From the NCBI RefSeq assembly GCF_050947875.1, contig NC_134572.1, forward strand, positions 126,349,605-126,413,604: DNA of 64,000 nt, in the 5' to 3' direction. The number at the start of each line of letters is the position of its first letter. Position 1 is the stretch's first letter. A model generated the notes under the pieces. It ran no database searches. It was not told the DNA's origin and saw only the letters and a program-made list of their open reading frames with translations. Positions 1-10,500 of the stretch are shown here, in pieces. Both the position numbers and the translations under genes were made by a program. Source of the DNA: Dermacentor variabilis. Taxonomy: Eukaryota > Arthropoda > Arachnida > Ixodida > Ixodidae.

Positions 1-1
1 A

Positions 2-1369
2 ATGAATCTCTAGAAGAGCCTAATACGGTCACGATTGGATTATGGGGCCGTAGTGTATAACTCTGCCGCCCCGAGCGCGCTAAGGATGCTGGATCCTGTC
101 CATCATCTAGGTATCCGCCTAGCCACTGGTGCTTTCAGAACAAGCCCGATCGAAAGCCTATATGCCGAATCGAATGAGTGGCCGCTCCACTTACAGAGAT
201 CATACGTCAGCTTTACTTATTTCCTTAAAGTGCATTCCATTCCTGAACACCCATGTTTTAATACCATTACCGATATGACGTATGCTACACTTTTCCGCAA
301 CCGTCCGTCCATAAGACAGCCTTTCTCGCTGCGTGTGAAGGAGCTTAGCGATGAAATGCATGTCCCACTCCTGGAGCACTGCTTAATGCGCCCACCCAAG
401 CTATTACCTCCTTGGGACTGGCAGGTCATAGAATGCGACGTATCCTTTGTAAAAGTTTCAAAGCATGCTCCAGAGGTTGAAATTCGAATGCATTTCCTAG
501 AACTTCAGTACAAACACTCATGCACAGAGTTCTACACAGACGCTTCCAAGTCACATGGCGGAGTATCATATGCAGCCGTTGGTCCTTCCTTTTCGGAATC
601 CGATGTACTACATCCAGAAACAAGTATCTTTACGGCAGAGGCCTACGCTGTATGGTCGGCTGTAAAGCATATAAAGAAAGCAAAACTCCAAAAAGCCGTT
701 ATATATACAGACTCCCTAAGTGTGGTGAAGGCCTTAATGTCACCCTACAAACATAAAAATCCTGTACTTACTGAGGTCTATTCCGACATGTGCAAAGCTT
801 ATCTATCTAACCAGCAAATCATCATATGCTGGGTACCCGGCCACAGGGGAATCGAAGGTAACGCTTTGGCAGACCAGATGGCTACGTCAATTGCACTCCC
901 TGCCGTTAATAATACTGCTTTGGTGCCCTTCACAGATCTGAAACCTTACATACGAAAGAAACTGCGAAACCACTGGCAACGCATGTGGGACGCAGAGATA
1001 GATAATAAACTGCACGTTATAAAGCCACAGTTAGGTTTTTGGCCCTCCCCAACAAAATCTCGGCGAACAGATGTCCTATTCTGTCGCCTCAGAATAGGAC
1101 ACACATTTGGCACCCATAATTATCTGCTTACTGGAAGTGAACCTCCAATCTGTGGTAGATGCGGTGAGAGGCTTACCGTCCTCCACGTGCTCCTGGAGTG
1201 TCGGGAAGCCGAAGCGGAGAGAAAGAAACATTTTCCGCTTGCTTACCATTACAACATCCCTCTACACCCGGCTATGTTTCTCGGCAAGGAACCGCTTTTT
1301 GACACCAAGGCAATCCTCAACTATTTAAATGATGTCGTACTACACGTTATATGCCCATTAAATTGGTAG
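2..1369 (+). pseudogene. ORF2 C-terminal part, RNase H and CCHC, with early stop
   Basis: Read in frame from base 2, the sequence matches copy 2 ORF2 from about residue 782, but codon 11-13 is TAG where copy 2 has TAT (Tyr). Downstream, 444 residues stay open. RNase H shows the expected acidic residues: YTDAS, FTAEAYA, YTDSLSVV and WVPGHRGIEGNALAD. It is followed by the C-x2-C-x7-H-x4-C motif CGRCGERLTVLHVLLEC. Family knowledge: this C-terminal layout is usual for I-group ORF2. The stop makes this copy non-autonomous unless bypassed. Everything upstream of base 1 is unknown, so other lesions may exist. Confidence 0.9.
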
Positions 1370-1370
1370 A

Positions 1371-1468
1371 GCATCCTCGCTCCAGAGGATGCCACTGCGA
1401 TAACAGTTTTGGATAGCACATGCCTCCAGGCCCTTGTTCTTCAAGGGCTCGAAGGAGGCAGCAGTGCT
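1371..1468 (+). promoter_or_regulatory. 3' UTR hairpins of copy 1
   Basis: Just after the ORF2 stop is a perfect 8-bp hairpin (GCATCCTC / GAGGATGC, 1371-1392). A second, larger hairpin follows at 1415-1468, with an inner stem GCCCTTG/CAAGGGC, a middle stem TGCCTCC/GGAGGCA and an outer stem AGCAC/GTGCT. Equivalent hairpins occur in copies 2 and 3. They may be RNA signals recognised by the ORF2 protein; that role is inferred. Confidence 0.6.
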
Positions 1469-1744
1469 CTAGCATATCTTATAACCTTATATATTTTTAC
1501 GCAGCGTATCATTCTATTTAAATGCATCTTACTGTTCATGGTACACGTCATAAGTCATCGCCATAATCTTATTATGTAGATTTTGCGCACTTTAGCGCGA
1601 CCATTTTTTAAGGCCCCTCTACAGCCACGTCACACCAACTTCATCGAACTCATGATTTCACTGCAAACTCATCAACACGAACATGGCGCTCTTTGGCCAT
1701 ACTTGGCCCTTGCGCCATAAAGCATCAAACATTCATTCATTCAT

Positions 1745-3096
1745 ACGGTAGTGCACTAAAGATTATTGCGTTTCGTTTCATCTTTACTGTCTTTCGTAAA
1801 TGTCTTCAGTTTTGGATTTGTTGTTGCCGCAAATATTTATGAATTGGGTCACCTTCCGAACAAGGCCGAAAGAGATCAATAGTACGCACAGCACAAAAAA
1901 TATAGAACCTTCCATACATGTTAGTTTACAGGTTACAAGAAGTTGTGGTGAGCAGCAAAGTTCTTTTTTCTTTATTTATTTCTGTCTTCATTTGCTTTTC
2001 CTTTTTTAATAGTGAGCTCATAAGTAACAGAACGCTCTCAACAATCTTTGAGCAGTTAAATAGCGGTGGCGCATCAAACATCGTTACACTGTTTTCTTCT
2101 TGCTTTTTGTTATTTCTCTGTGTGTGCTACATGTATAGCACAGCTTTTACAAGGCGAGGCGTTATTTTAGTTTCGAAGGACGATTGAAATGAAAAAAGAA
2201 AATAAACAAACTACCAGAAGTAAAAAGAAAAGTACTATATAAATTCTTTCGTTGGGGAAAGTGTAGCACTTATCTGACCGGCACAGGTCTTTACGGCTAT
2301 TGCCGAGGGTGCTTTGTATGCACCATTAACCCAGGGTCATAGTAATGACAGCGTAAGCACATGGTTGCATGATGCATTACCATTTACGCTCACTCATTCG
2401 CTTAAAAATTAATCATTTCCCCCGAGACGCAGTCCCTTTCCATTGCGCGAACACTGAAGGGCCCAAAGTCACGCAGCTATGTTTAGATGATACAACTTAA
2501 TCGTCGCTATATCTTTATCCACGCGACAAGATATACGCGAGGTTGGCACGTGAGCACCATCTCGATCATGTCACTCAAATTATGATGCAAGCGAAGTCGA
2601 TTTAGATGGCAATATTTTTGTGCGACTTAGTAAAATTTCTCGTATTTTTTTCCATTCAAAGTGAACAAGTATTTTTGGAAATGTTCACTCAGAACATAAG
2701 GAAAAAAATATCTGACTGTCCAGGAATATGTCTTTCTCCGAGGAGACAAAACAGCAGCGGCTGCTTTGGTTTAGCAAGAGGATGTGTTTCGGGCGAACAC
2801 ATCAGAGATAGCGAGGCAATGATTACAACGTCGACAATTAAACGTGGCATCTAAAGCCGGAGTGAAAAATATTTTTTCACGAAGACGTCGGGGCTTGTTT
2901 AGCATGCTCTAGAAGAAGCCTGTCGCATGTGTTTTGTTACATGAAAAAAAAATCTGTTAAACAGTCATCATTTGCTTTTTCAGTATGTCTGTAGTATGCT
3001 TGTTTTTCATACTACGTTAAATATATATTGCTCATTCGTGTTTTTATGACTGTGAAGGTAATCAGCTGATCTGTATTTGCTTTTGATAAGTTCGTT
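1745..3096. other. No gene recognised
   Basis: AT-rich sequence between copy 1 and the first SINE. The only open frames are short and of biased composition. I see no TE family or RNA gene that I can name here. Confidence 0.5.
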
Positions 3097-3110
3097 ATAA
3101 TGTCATGTGA
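3097..3110. repeat. SINE target-site duplication, left copy
   Basis: ATAATGTCATGTGA at 3097-3110 is repeated exactly at 3344-3357, directly flanking the SINE. Confidence 0.9.
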
Positions 3111-3343
3111 CCCGCCGTGGTTGCTCAGTGGCTATGGTGTTAGACTGCTGAGCACTGGTCGCGGGATCGAATCCCGGCCACGGCGGCCGCATTTCGATGG
3201 GGGCGAAATGCGAAAACACCCGTGTACTTAGATTTAGGTGCACGTTAAAGAACCCCAGGTGGTCGAAATTTCCGGAGTCCTCCACTGCAGCGTGCCTCAT
3301 TATCAGAAAGTGGCTTTGGCACGTAAAATCCCATAATTAATTA
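3111..3343 (+). mobile_element. tRNA-derived SINE (Ruka-like), complete
   Basis: The head is tRNA-like, with an A-box region around TGGTTGCTCAGTGGC and a B-box GGGATCGAATCCC. The body contains GATTTAGGTGCACGTTAAAG and TTTCCGGAGTCCTCCACTGC, and the end is TTGGCACGTAAAA followed by an AT-rich tail. This matches my memory of the ixodid tick SINE Ruka. Transcription would be by RNA polymerase III from the internal boxes, and movement needs a LINE partner. The perfect 14-bp TSD shows it inserted as a full unit, fairly recently. Confidence 0.9.
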
Positions 3344-3357
3344 ATAATGTCATGTGA
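3344..3357. repeat. SINE target-site duplication, right copy
   Basis: Exact second copy of ATAATGTCATGTGA, immediately after the SINE tail. Confidence 0.9.
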
Positions 3358-4899
3358 ATAAGGTATTGAGGCAGGAAATGGCTGCGTTAAGCCGCTGCAT
3401 AGGCCTGTCAGAAGCACATTAGACCTATTCTGTTTCCTTAGTTTTGTGCGCTCTTTTACAGTTCATTTCCTTGACCAGTCAAGAAAGCCTTCCTTCATCG
3501 TTTGCTACTTCCTCTCACATAAAGATGAAATTAGCAAGCTTTCTCGTCACTGTATATATTTCGCATCTACTCTCCCATTTTTTTTTCTGTGCGAATTGCT
3601 GAACATTTTACAGTAAACAAATGTATCGTTCCCAAAGCAGGTTGGCTTTCTTTTTCTTTTTCTTTTTGCTCTCATGTCTTGGCAAAAACAAACCCTCAAT
3701 GGAACGGGCCGGCATTTCTGCGGATGTTCTTCGTACATCGCGAAATTGGTAATGGCGAATGTGCCAGTCGCATATATAGGAAGCAAGGACGTGTATTGAA
3801 CCGTACACTTGTCCTGGTGTTCATTCAGAGTGTCTGCGATAGGAAGGCACCTCTTTTGACCGAACTGATGGCTTTTCTGACGTCGAGGGTAACGCTCCCC
3901 GTTAGCGAAGCAGTTCAGGTGAGACGTCAATGCCGCGACAGAAAACGACAAACGTGGGGCCACGTAGGATAACGAGTGAGTGCGTTGCCTTAGGGCCCGT
4001 GCCACTCTGCGCATTTGCGCTGGATTTGTGCTCGTTGTGGCCGAAGGTGGCAGGGCTGGCTGGGATCGATTCGTTTGCGCCCTTTGAGATGTTCCATCCA
4101 GCTGACTTCATTACCAGAGGTCAACAGCAGACACTCCTTTTGCGGAAGGCCCCCGGTACGGCACTTGCGCATTAAAATAAAAGAGGAATTTCGCCACTCC
4201 AAGCAAGAAACGGGGGCAACTACGCGAAATTTCTTCCTTCGCAGCAAGGTTGTGGCTGGGAAAATGGATATAATAAAAGCAAGCTGAAAAGGAAGGTGCG
4301 AGTAGACAGCTTTTTCCCTCTCCGCGGTGTCGGCTTGCGAAGATGCGCACGAACGATGCTGCACATTACCAGCCGTTCTCCTCTTAAGCGTGACCTTTCT
4401 TTGCTCAAGGAGATGCTGAAAGCAACAGTGCGCTTCTCTCTCTCGATCTTTTCTTTTATCCTTAAGGTTCTAATTTCTCCCTCTGCTGAGATGCCTGAAA
4501 CAAAGAATGTTTTCTCTCAAGCCTTGTTTACGTTTTTTCTTAAAAGCTATACCAAATCTGTTTTCTCTTCTTGAGGCACTAGGAAGGAAATGAGAAAACA
4601 AAACATGAAAGCATTCCTGATAAAAGCATTATTACGCAGACTCTGTAGTCTACAGAGCGACGAAAAAAATACGCATGCATTTTGCAGATTGCAGTCTTCA
4701 TACCACTGGCGCACTAATTTGGCAATGTGCGGCCTTGCCATTGAGCCTAATCAACCGGACGTATGAGCGGCGGTTGAAACGAAGAAGATTATGCGATGTT
4801 CGTGGCTTTCGGACGCTGAATACTCTCACGCAAATAGGTTTTTCGAACACTTATTATTCTATTTGATGCTCATTCACATATCTATCTCACTTGGAAGCG
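3358..4899. other. No gene recognised
   Basis: Low-information sequence with CT-rich runs near 3647-3668. Overlapping open frames on both strands around 3550-4400 look like chance: none has a recognisable domain, and several overlap antisense to each other. Confidence 0.5.
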
Positions 4900-4913
4900 A
4901 CTTCCGACAGTGA
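4900..4913. repeat. Copy 2 target-site duplication, left
   Basis: ACTTCCGACAGTGA ends exactly where homology to copy 3's 5' end begins, and it is repeated perfectly at 10860-10873. Confidence 0.95.
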
Positions 4914-5438
4914 CCCCGCAGGGGCGTCTGCGTCAGCAGGCGTTTGGTGTGTTGCGACACCACGGACCCGAGCACACGAGGGTTGGACCTTCCCGCGTGT
5001 AGCCGTGCGCGGCTTAGCCGTGTCTGGGGAAAAGGGGATCCTGGGGGTTGAGCCGAAGCTGGGTGTTTGGACCTTTAAGGCCCCCCGGCGGAGGCAACAC
5101 ACCTCTTCGGCCTCGGCTTCACATAGACGGCACCCCCGGACTGACCCACCCGGGGGAAACCGGCAGTCGCCTTTTCCTGTCCTCCTCTCCAATCTTCGTC
5201 TTTCTCTCTTGCCTTTTTCATCTTTCCTGTCTTCTCTTCACTTCTGCTAACTTCCTAGTCTCCCGGCGGCAAGGGTTAACCTTGTGTAGCTAGCCAGCCT
5301 TGGTTATGCTGTATTTGGTTATAGCAGCGATGTACGGCTGGCGTTGGCAGGGTTTCTCTAGCAGGAACTCCTGTCACGTCCCCCTGTTGGGCTCCACGGT
5401 GGGTGGTCGGCATCGCGGCCGAAAACCCTACTGTACTC
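4914..5438 (+). promoter_or_regulatory. 5' UTR with three tandem hairpins (copy 2)
   Basis: The first 70 or so bases can fold into three consecutive hairpins: CCCC/GGGG closed by GCA; CGTCTGC/GCAGGCG closed by GTCA; and TGGTGT/ACACCA. In copy 3 the stems are unchanged while the second loop reads GTAA. I-group elements carry an internal promoter at their 5' end, so this leader should contain one, but I cannot point to a defined initiator. The last 200 bp are CT-rich. Confidence 0.55.
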
Positions 5439-6734
5439 ATGGAAAACGCTTTTCCTAAACTCCCTGATCGCCCTCACAAACGAGGGCGCACCGAAGACCT
5501 CTTTCAGTTTTTCGGACGACAAGTCCAGAACTTTCCTAGATATCATGTAATCCACTCAGAAAACCCAGACAAACTAGTGCGTAACATTTCACCGTTCCTT
5601 GTTTCGAAGTCTTTAACTGAAGTTTTTGGAACAGGATATAAGGCGTCGAGAATGACAAGTGGTGATCTTCTCTTGGAGCTCCACGATAAGAATCAGTACG
5701 AGAAACTGCCGAAACTTGTCTCATTTGGGGAAACCCAAATAACAGTTACTCCGCACCGAACCATGAACACCACACGCGGCGTTGTCTCGGACGATGACAT
5801 GCTAGAGCTCACTGAAGCTGAACTCTTGGAGGGTTTCAGTGAACAGAATGTCATAAATGTAAAGCGAATTAAGATCAGGCGAGACGGTAAAGAGATCAAT
5901 ACGAAACACCTGATACTCACTTTCGGTTCAAGTGTCCTCCCCGAGTCCGTCGAGGCCGGTTATATCAAACTTCGTGTTAGGCCATACGTGCCCAATCCTC
6001 TCAGATGCTTTAAGTGCCAAAGGTTAGGCCACAGTTCACAGAACTGTCGAGGCCGGCTGACATGTGCAAATTGCAGTGACAAAGAACATTCCTCCGAAAC
6101 GTGCCAGAACACTCCACATTGTGTCAACTGTGAGGGCGAGCATGCCGCATACTCGCGGTCCTGCCCGTCCTGGAAAAGAGAAAAAGAGATTGTCACAATC
6201 AAAGTCAAAGAAAATATATCTTTCAAGGAGGCACGTAGGCGGGTGTCATACCTGTCTAAGAGCAGCTTTGCCGATGTGGCGCGTAAGGGGGCAGCGTCAC
6301 AACGGCCTCCGGCGGCTGTCCGACCCACAGGCAGTGAGTCGGCAGTTACGCCATCTGCCCCCGCGGCGGTTGCAGCTAGCGCTGCTCCGTCAACCGAGGA
6401 GAAGGGACCATCCACCCCGAAGGTGGGTGCAGCCGAGGCTGCCCCAACCTCCGAGGCCCCTTCCAGCGCTGGCAACGGCCAGCGCAGCCAAATCCCTCAG
6501 GGAGCCCCATCGACCTCCGGGCTGGTGGGCGCAGGGGTCTTGCCCTCCAAGGCGGGACTCCCTCTGAAAACCTCTCGCTCGCAAGAGCGCTTGTCCGGCG
6601 CCTCACACGAGGCAATGGACACTACACCTGTCCCCAAGGCGCACCAAACGCCTAAGGAGCGTCGAGAATCGCTCGAACGCTTCAGAAAGAACAAAACACC
6701 TATTACAGGGCCTCGAAAGGGCTCTGTAATATAA
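5439..6734 (+). CDS. Retrotransposon ORF1 protein (gag-like, three zinc knuckles)
   Basis: The 431-aa protein would bind the element's RNA and form the ribonucleoprotein that returns to the nucleus. The start is set at the ATG giving MENAFPKLPDR. The frame is open a little further upstream, but there is no earlier in-frame ATG. Residues about 100-186 form the conserved pre-knuckle region, including TKHLILTFG and RPYVPNPLRCFKC. Zinc knuckles begin at Cys190: CFKCQRLGHSSQNC, then CANCSDKEHSSETC (both C-x2-C-x4-H-x4-C), then CVNCEGEHAAYSRSC (C-x2-C-x3-H-x6-C). The C-terminal 150 residues are rich in Ala, Pro and Ser and probably disordered. The stop lies 46 bp before ORF2, which is in the +1 frame. 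Copy 3 has a same-length ORF1 with scattered substitutions. Confidence 0.93.
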   Translation: MENAFPKLPDRPHKRGRTEDLFQFFGRQVQNFPRYHVIHSENPDKLVRNISPFLVSKSLTEVFGTGYKASRMTSGDLLLELHDKNQYEKLPKLVSFGETQITVTPHRTMNTTRGVVSDDDMLELTEAELLEGFSEQNVINVKRIKIRRDGKEINTKHLILTFGSSVLPESVEAGYIKLRVRPYVPNPLRCFKCQRLGHSSQNCRGRLTCANCSDKEHSSETCQNTPHCVNCEGEHAAYSRSCPSWKREKEIVTIKVKENISFKEARRRVSYLSKSSFADVARKGAASQRPPAAVRPTGSESAVTPSAPAAVAASAAPSTEEKGPSTPKVGAAEAAPTSEAPSSAGNGQRSQIPQGAPSTSGLVGAGVLPSKAGLPLKTSRSQERLSGASHEAMDTTPVPKAHQTPKERRESLERFRKNKTPITGPRKGSVI

Positions 6735-6780
6735 GGCATCCACTCCGTTTCCGTAAACACAGCACCAATTTACCTTAAAC

Positions 6781-9700
6781 ATGGATACACAAATAATTCA
6801 ATGGAACATCAGAGGTCTCCTTAGAAACCTTGATGATTTGCAAGAACTCATCCACAAACATAATCCAAAAGTGCTGTGTTTACAGGAAACACACTTAAAA
6901 TCTAAACACACAAACTTTCTCCGTACTTATGTTACGTTTCGCAAAGATCGCGATGATGCCGTCGCATCATCGGGTGGTGTTGCGATTCTTACTCATAGAA
7001 GTATTGCGTGTCAACCTTTACAGCTACAAACGCCCCTTGAAGCAGTGGCGGTTCGAGTTGTCCTACTAAACAAACTCATCACCATTTGCTCCCTTTACAT
7101 ACCCCCGCATTACCAACTGAACAAACATGAATTTCACTCCTTGATCGATCAATTGCCAGAACCTTATGCTGTTCTTGGCGATTTCAATGCGCACAGCTCC
7201 CTGTGGGGCGACTCTCGCATAGATGCGCGAGGTCGCCTTATTGAACAGTTCCTTTTTTCTTCCGAAGCGTGCCTTCTCAACAAGAAAGAACCCACGTATT
7301 ACTCTCTTGCAAACCGATCCTTTTCGTCAATAGATCTTAGTATAGTCTCCCCGTCTGTACTGCCTGAACTTGAATGGGAAGTTACCGACAACCCTTACGG
7401 TAGCGACCACTTCCCTATACTGCTAAGATCATATAAAGAAAACGAATATCCACCATACGCTCCTAAGTGGAAGATTGAGACAGCTGATTGGGAGAAATTT
7501 CGATCTCTAACTAGTATGTCATGGGCTGACCTGTCTTCGTTAGGAATTGACGCTGCAGTCGAGTTTTTTACAGCATTCATAATAGATGTCGCATTTAAAT
7601 GCATATCAGAAGTAAAAGGCTTGGCCTGCAAACGGCGTGTCCCATGGTGGAACGACGATTGTAGGATCGCTCGTAAAAAACAGAACAGGGCGTGGGGGTT
7701 GCTACGCGCTTCTCCCACTGCAGAGAATCTAGTTAACTTTAAAAAAGTAAAATCCGAAGGCAGGCGAACCCGCCGACAGGCCAGACGAGAAAGTTGGCAA
7801 AAGTATCTATCGAGTATTAACTCGTTTAGGGATGAGGCCAAAGCCTGGAACAGAGTTAATAGGATTAGAGGTAGGCAAACATACTCAGTCCCCCTGGTAA
7901 ACACACAGGGCGATACACTGCAAGACCAGGCCAACTCACTTGGGGAGCACTTTGAGAGTGTATCAAGCTCAAATCATTATTCGCAATCCTTCCTAAAATA
8001 TAAACAAATAGAAGAATGCAAGCCACTCATCAATAAATGCCGACAGAATGAACCGTACAATTGCCCTTTTAGTGCTGCCGAGTTGAAAGCTGCCTTGAGC
8101 GCATGCAAGAGTTCCGCACCAGGGTCTGATAGAATCATGTATGAAATGCTCAAAAACTTACACAATGACACGCAACTTACACTACTCACACTTTTCAACA
8201 CCATCTGGGATGCAGGGTACCTTCCAACCGCGTGGAAGGAAGCCACTGTAGTCCCTGTTTTGAAACAAGGCAAAGACCCTTCCTCAGTGGCAAGTTACCG
8301 CCCGATAGCCCTCACAAGTTGCATTTGTAAGGTGTTCGAAAAAATGATAAATCGTCGACTCATTCATTTCCTTGAACAGAGCAAAATGCTTGATCCTTAT
8401 CAGTGCGGCTTCCGAGAAGGGCGCTCCACAACCGATCATCTCGTGCGTGTTGAAGGGAATATCCGGGACGCATTTATACATAAACAGTTCTTCCTATCGA
8501 TATTTCTCGATATGGAAAAGGCGTATGACACAACTTGGCGTTACGGAATCTTAAGAGACCTGTCAGAAATGGGCATCCACGGTAATATGTTTAATATACT
8601 AAAAAGCTATCTGTCAAATCGTACCTTCCGGGTAAAAGTCGGCAATGCACTCTCACGTCCTTTTACGCAAGAAACGGGTGTACCCCAAGGAGGCGTGCTC
8701 AGCTGCACGCTATTTATCGTGAAGATGAACACGCTTCGTGCTTCACTACCACCCGCCATCTTTTACTCTGTCTACGTGGACGACATTCAAATAGCTTTCA
8801 AATCTTGTAACCTCACAGTCTGCGAGAGACAGGTACAGCATGGCCTAAACAAAGTGTCAATGTGGGCAGACAAGAATGGGTTTAAGATCAATCCTAACAA
8901 AAGCTCTTGTGTTCTTTTTACAAGAAAGAGAGGACTTATCCCAGATCCTTGCATAGAACTGCGTGGACAACAGATACCTGTAAACAAAGAACACAAATTT
9001 CTAGGTGTCATACTTGACTACAGACTCACCTTCGTCCCCCACATTAAACATCTCAAAGAAAAGTGTCTAAAAACAATGAACATAATCAAACTTCTATCCC
9101 AGACTACGTGGGGTAGTGACAGGACGTGCTTAATGAATCTCTATAAAAGCCTAATTCGATCACGACTAGACTATGGCGCCGTGATTTACCACTCTGCCGC
9201 CCCGAGCGCACTAAGGATGCTAGACCCAGTCCACCATCTAGGAATCCGACTGGCCACTGGCACTTTCAGAACGAGTCCCATACAAAGTTTATATGTAGAA
9301 TCAAATGAGTGGTCACTTCATCTGCAGAGAACATACATCAGCCATACATATTTTCTGAAAGTCCACTCAAACCCCCAACATCCCTGTTTTAGTACCATTA
9401 ATGACATGACATGTGCTACACTCTTTCGCAATCGTCCGTCCGTAAGACAGCCTTTCTCGCTGCGTGTGAAGGAGCTTAGCGAAGAAATGCACGTTCCACT
9501 CCTCGAGCTTCGCCTAATGCATCCAGCCAAGCTGCTACGTCCTTGGGAGTGGCAGCTCATACAATGTGATATATCTTTCGTGGAAGTCACAAAGCATGCT
9601 CCAGAGATTGAAATCAAGATGCATTTCCGTGAACTCCAGCACAAATACTCCTGCACGGAGTTCTACACAGACGCATCAAAGTCACACGACGGGGTATCCT

Positions 9701-10500
9701 ATGCAGCCGTCGGTCCATCCTTCTCGGAATCCGACGTACTGCACCCGGAAACTAGTATCTTTACGGCTGAGGCCTACGCACTGCTCTCGGCCGTAAAGCA
9801 TATAAACAAATCACAACTCCCGAAATCAGTTATATATACGGACTCCCTCAGTGTTGTGAAGGCCTTGATGTCTTTCTGTAATCACAAAAATCCAGTATTT
9901 ATTGAACTCTACTCCGCACTGTGCAAAGCATATATATCTAACCAACATGTGATCATATGCTGGGTGCCTGGGCATAGGGGCATCGAGGGAAACGTTCTAG
10001 CCGACCAGATGGCCACATCAATCTCATTGCATGCAGTTAATCCTACTGCTTCGGTCCCTGTCACAGACTTGAAGCCTTTCTTAAGAAGGAAACTACGAAG
10101 CCACTGGCAACGCATGTGGGACGAAGAAATAAATAATAAACTGCATGTAATAAAGCCACAATTAGGTTTCTGGCCTCTTGTAACAAAATGCCGCCGGACA
10201 GATGTGCTATTCTGCCGCCTAAGAATAGGACACACTTTTGGCACACATAACTTTTTACTCACGGGAAACGAGCCTCCAACCTGTGGTAGATGCGGGGAGA
10301 GGCTGACCGTCCTCCACGTCCTACTGGAGTGTCGGGAAGCCGAACCCGAAAGAAAAAAACATTTTCTCTTAGCATACAGGCACCACATCCCCCTTCATCC
10401 TGTTATGTTACTTGGTCCAGAACCACTCTTTGACACCAACGCCGTCTTAGGTTTTTTGAAAGATGTTGTGTTGCATGTTATTAGCCCCACACGTTCGTAG
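6781..10500 (+). CDS. Retrotransposon ORF2: APE endonuclease, reverse transcriptase, RNase H, CCHC
   Basis: The 1239-aa protein should nick target DNA and copy the element RNA by target-primed reverse transcription. The endonuclease has QWNIRGL with Asn9, LQETH with Glu36, GDFNAHSSLWG with Asp134 and Asn136, and GSDHFPI with Asp209/His210. RT has motif A FLDMEKAYDT (Asp577), motif B TGVPQGGVLSC and motif C YVDD (Asp667/668). RNase H has Asp964 (YTDAS), Glu997 (TAEAYA), Asp1021 (YTDSLSVV) and His1065/Asp1075 (VPGHRGIEGNVLAD). The C-terminal knuckle is C1168-x2-C1171-x7-H1179-x4-C1184. All catalytic residues I checked are present. The start is the ATG giving MDTQIIQWNIRG, as in copy 3. Confidence 0.95.
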   Translation: MDTQIIQWNIRGLLRNLDDLQELIHKHNPKVLCLQETHLKSKHTNFLRTYVTFRKDRDDAVASSGGVAILTHRSIACQPLQLQTPLEAVAVRVVLLNKLITICSLYIPPHYQLNKHEFHSLIDQLPEPYAVLGDFNAHSSLWGDSRIDARGRLIEQFLFSSEACLLNKKEPTYYSLANRSFSSIDLSIVSPSVLPELEWEVTDNPYGSDHFPILLRSYKENEYPPYAPKWKIETADWEKFRSLTSMSWADLSSLGIDAAVEFFTAFIIDVAFKCISEVKGLACKRRVPWWNDDCRIARKKQNRAWGLLRASPTAENLVNFKKVKSEGRRTRRQARRESWQKYLSSINSFRDEAKAWNRVNRIRGRQTYSVPLVNTQGDTLQDQANSLGEHFESVSSSNHYSQSFLKYKQIEECKPLINKCRQNEPYNCPFSAAELKAALSACKSSAPGSDRIMYEMLKNLHNDTQLTLLTLFNTIWDAGYLPTAWKEATVVPVLKQGKDPSSVASYRPIALTSCICKVFEKMINRRLIHFLEQSKMLDPYQCGFREGRSTTDHLVRVEGNIRDAFIHKQFFLSIFLDMEKAYDTTWRYGILRDLSEMGIHGNMFNILKSYLSNRTFRVKVGNALSRPFTQETGVPQGGVLSCTLFIVKMNTLRASLPPAIFYSVYVDDIQIAFKSCNLTVCERQVQHGLNKVSMWADKNGFKINPNKSSCVLFTRKRGLIPDPCIELRGQQIPVNKEHKFLGVILDYRLTFVPHIKHLKEKCLKTMNIIKLLSQTTWGSDRTCLMNLYKSLIRSRLDYGAVIYHSAAPSALRMLDPVHHLGIRLATGTFRTSPIQSLYVESNEWSLHLQRTYISHTYFLKVHSNPQHPCFSTINDMTCATLFRNRPSVRQPFSLRVKELSEEMHVPLLELRLMHPAKLLRPWEWQLIQCDISFVEVTKHAPEIEIKMHFRELQHKYSCTEFYTDASKSHDGVSYAAVGPSFSESDVLHPETSIFTAEAYALLSAVKHINKSQLPKSVIYTDSLSVVKALMSFCNHKNPVFIELYSALCKAYISNQHVIICWVPGHRGIEGNVLADQMATSISLHAVNPTASVPVTDLKPFLRRKLRSHWQRMWDEEINNKLHVIKPQLGFWPLVTKCRRTDVLFCRLRIGHTFGTHNFLLTGNEPPTCGRCGERLTVLHVLLECREAEPERKKHFLLAYRHHIPLHPVMLLGPEPLFDTNAVLGFLKDVVLHVISPTRS

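Larger units (their letters stand above)
1..1744 (+). mobile_element. I-group non-LTR retrotransposon, 3' part (copy 1)
   Basis: This is the 3' portion of the element that is complete at 4914-10859. It enters the window in the last part of the reverse transcriptase, runs through RNase H and the C-terminal zinc motif, and has a 3' UTR of about 360 bp that aligns with the other two copies. It ends with the family terminus TTGCGCCATAAA followed by a short ATTC repeat (about 1731-1744). The 5' part lies outside the window, so length and TSD cannot be judged. Confidence 0.93.

Noticed and set aside
3111..3190. tRNA gene in the first SINE head
   Set aside because: It has the SINE body, tail and TSD; it is not a standalone tRNA.
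4914..5050. HDV-like self-cleaving ribozyme at the retrotransposon 5' end
   Set aside because: I could not find the P1/P2 pairing pattern or the catalytic C context of the double pseudoknot; only simple hairpins were supported.
4887..5192. 101-codon minus-strand open frame in the 5' UTR (again at 35066-35368)
   Set aside because: It overlaps the structured leader and the TSD boundary and has no recognisable domain; antisense shadow.
5960..6475. 171-codon antisense open frame over ORF1, also present at 36136-36651
   Set aside because: It mirrors the conserved ORF1 coding strand and its GC-rich Ala/Pro codons; there is no independent signal.
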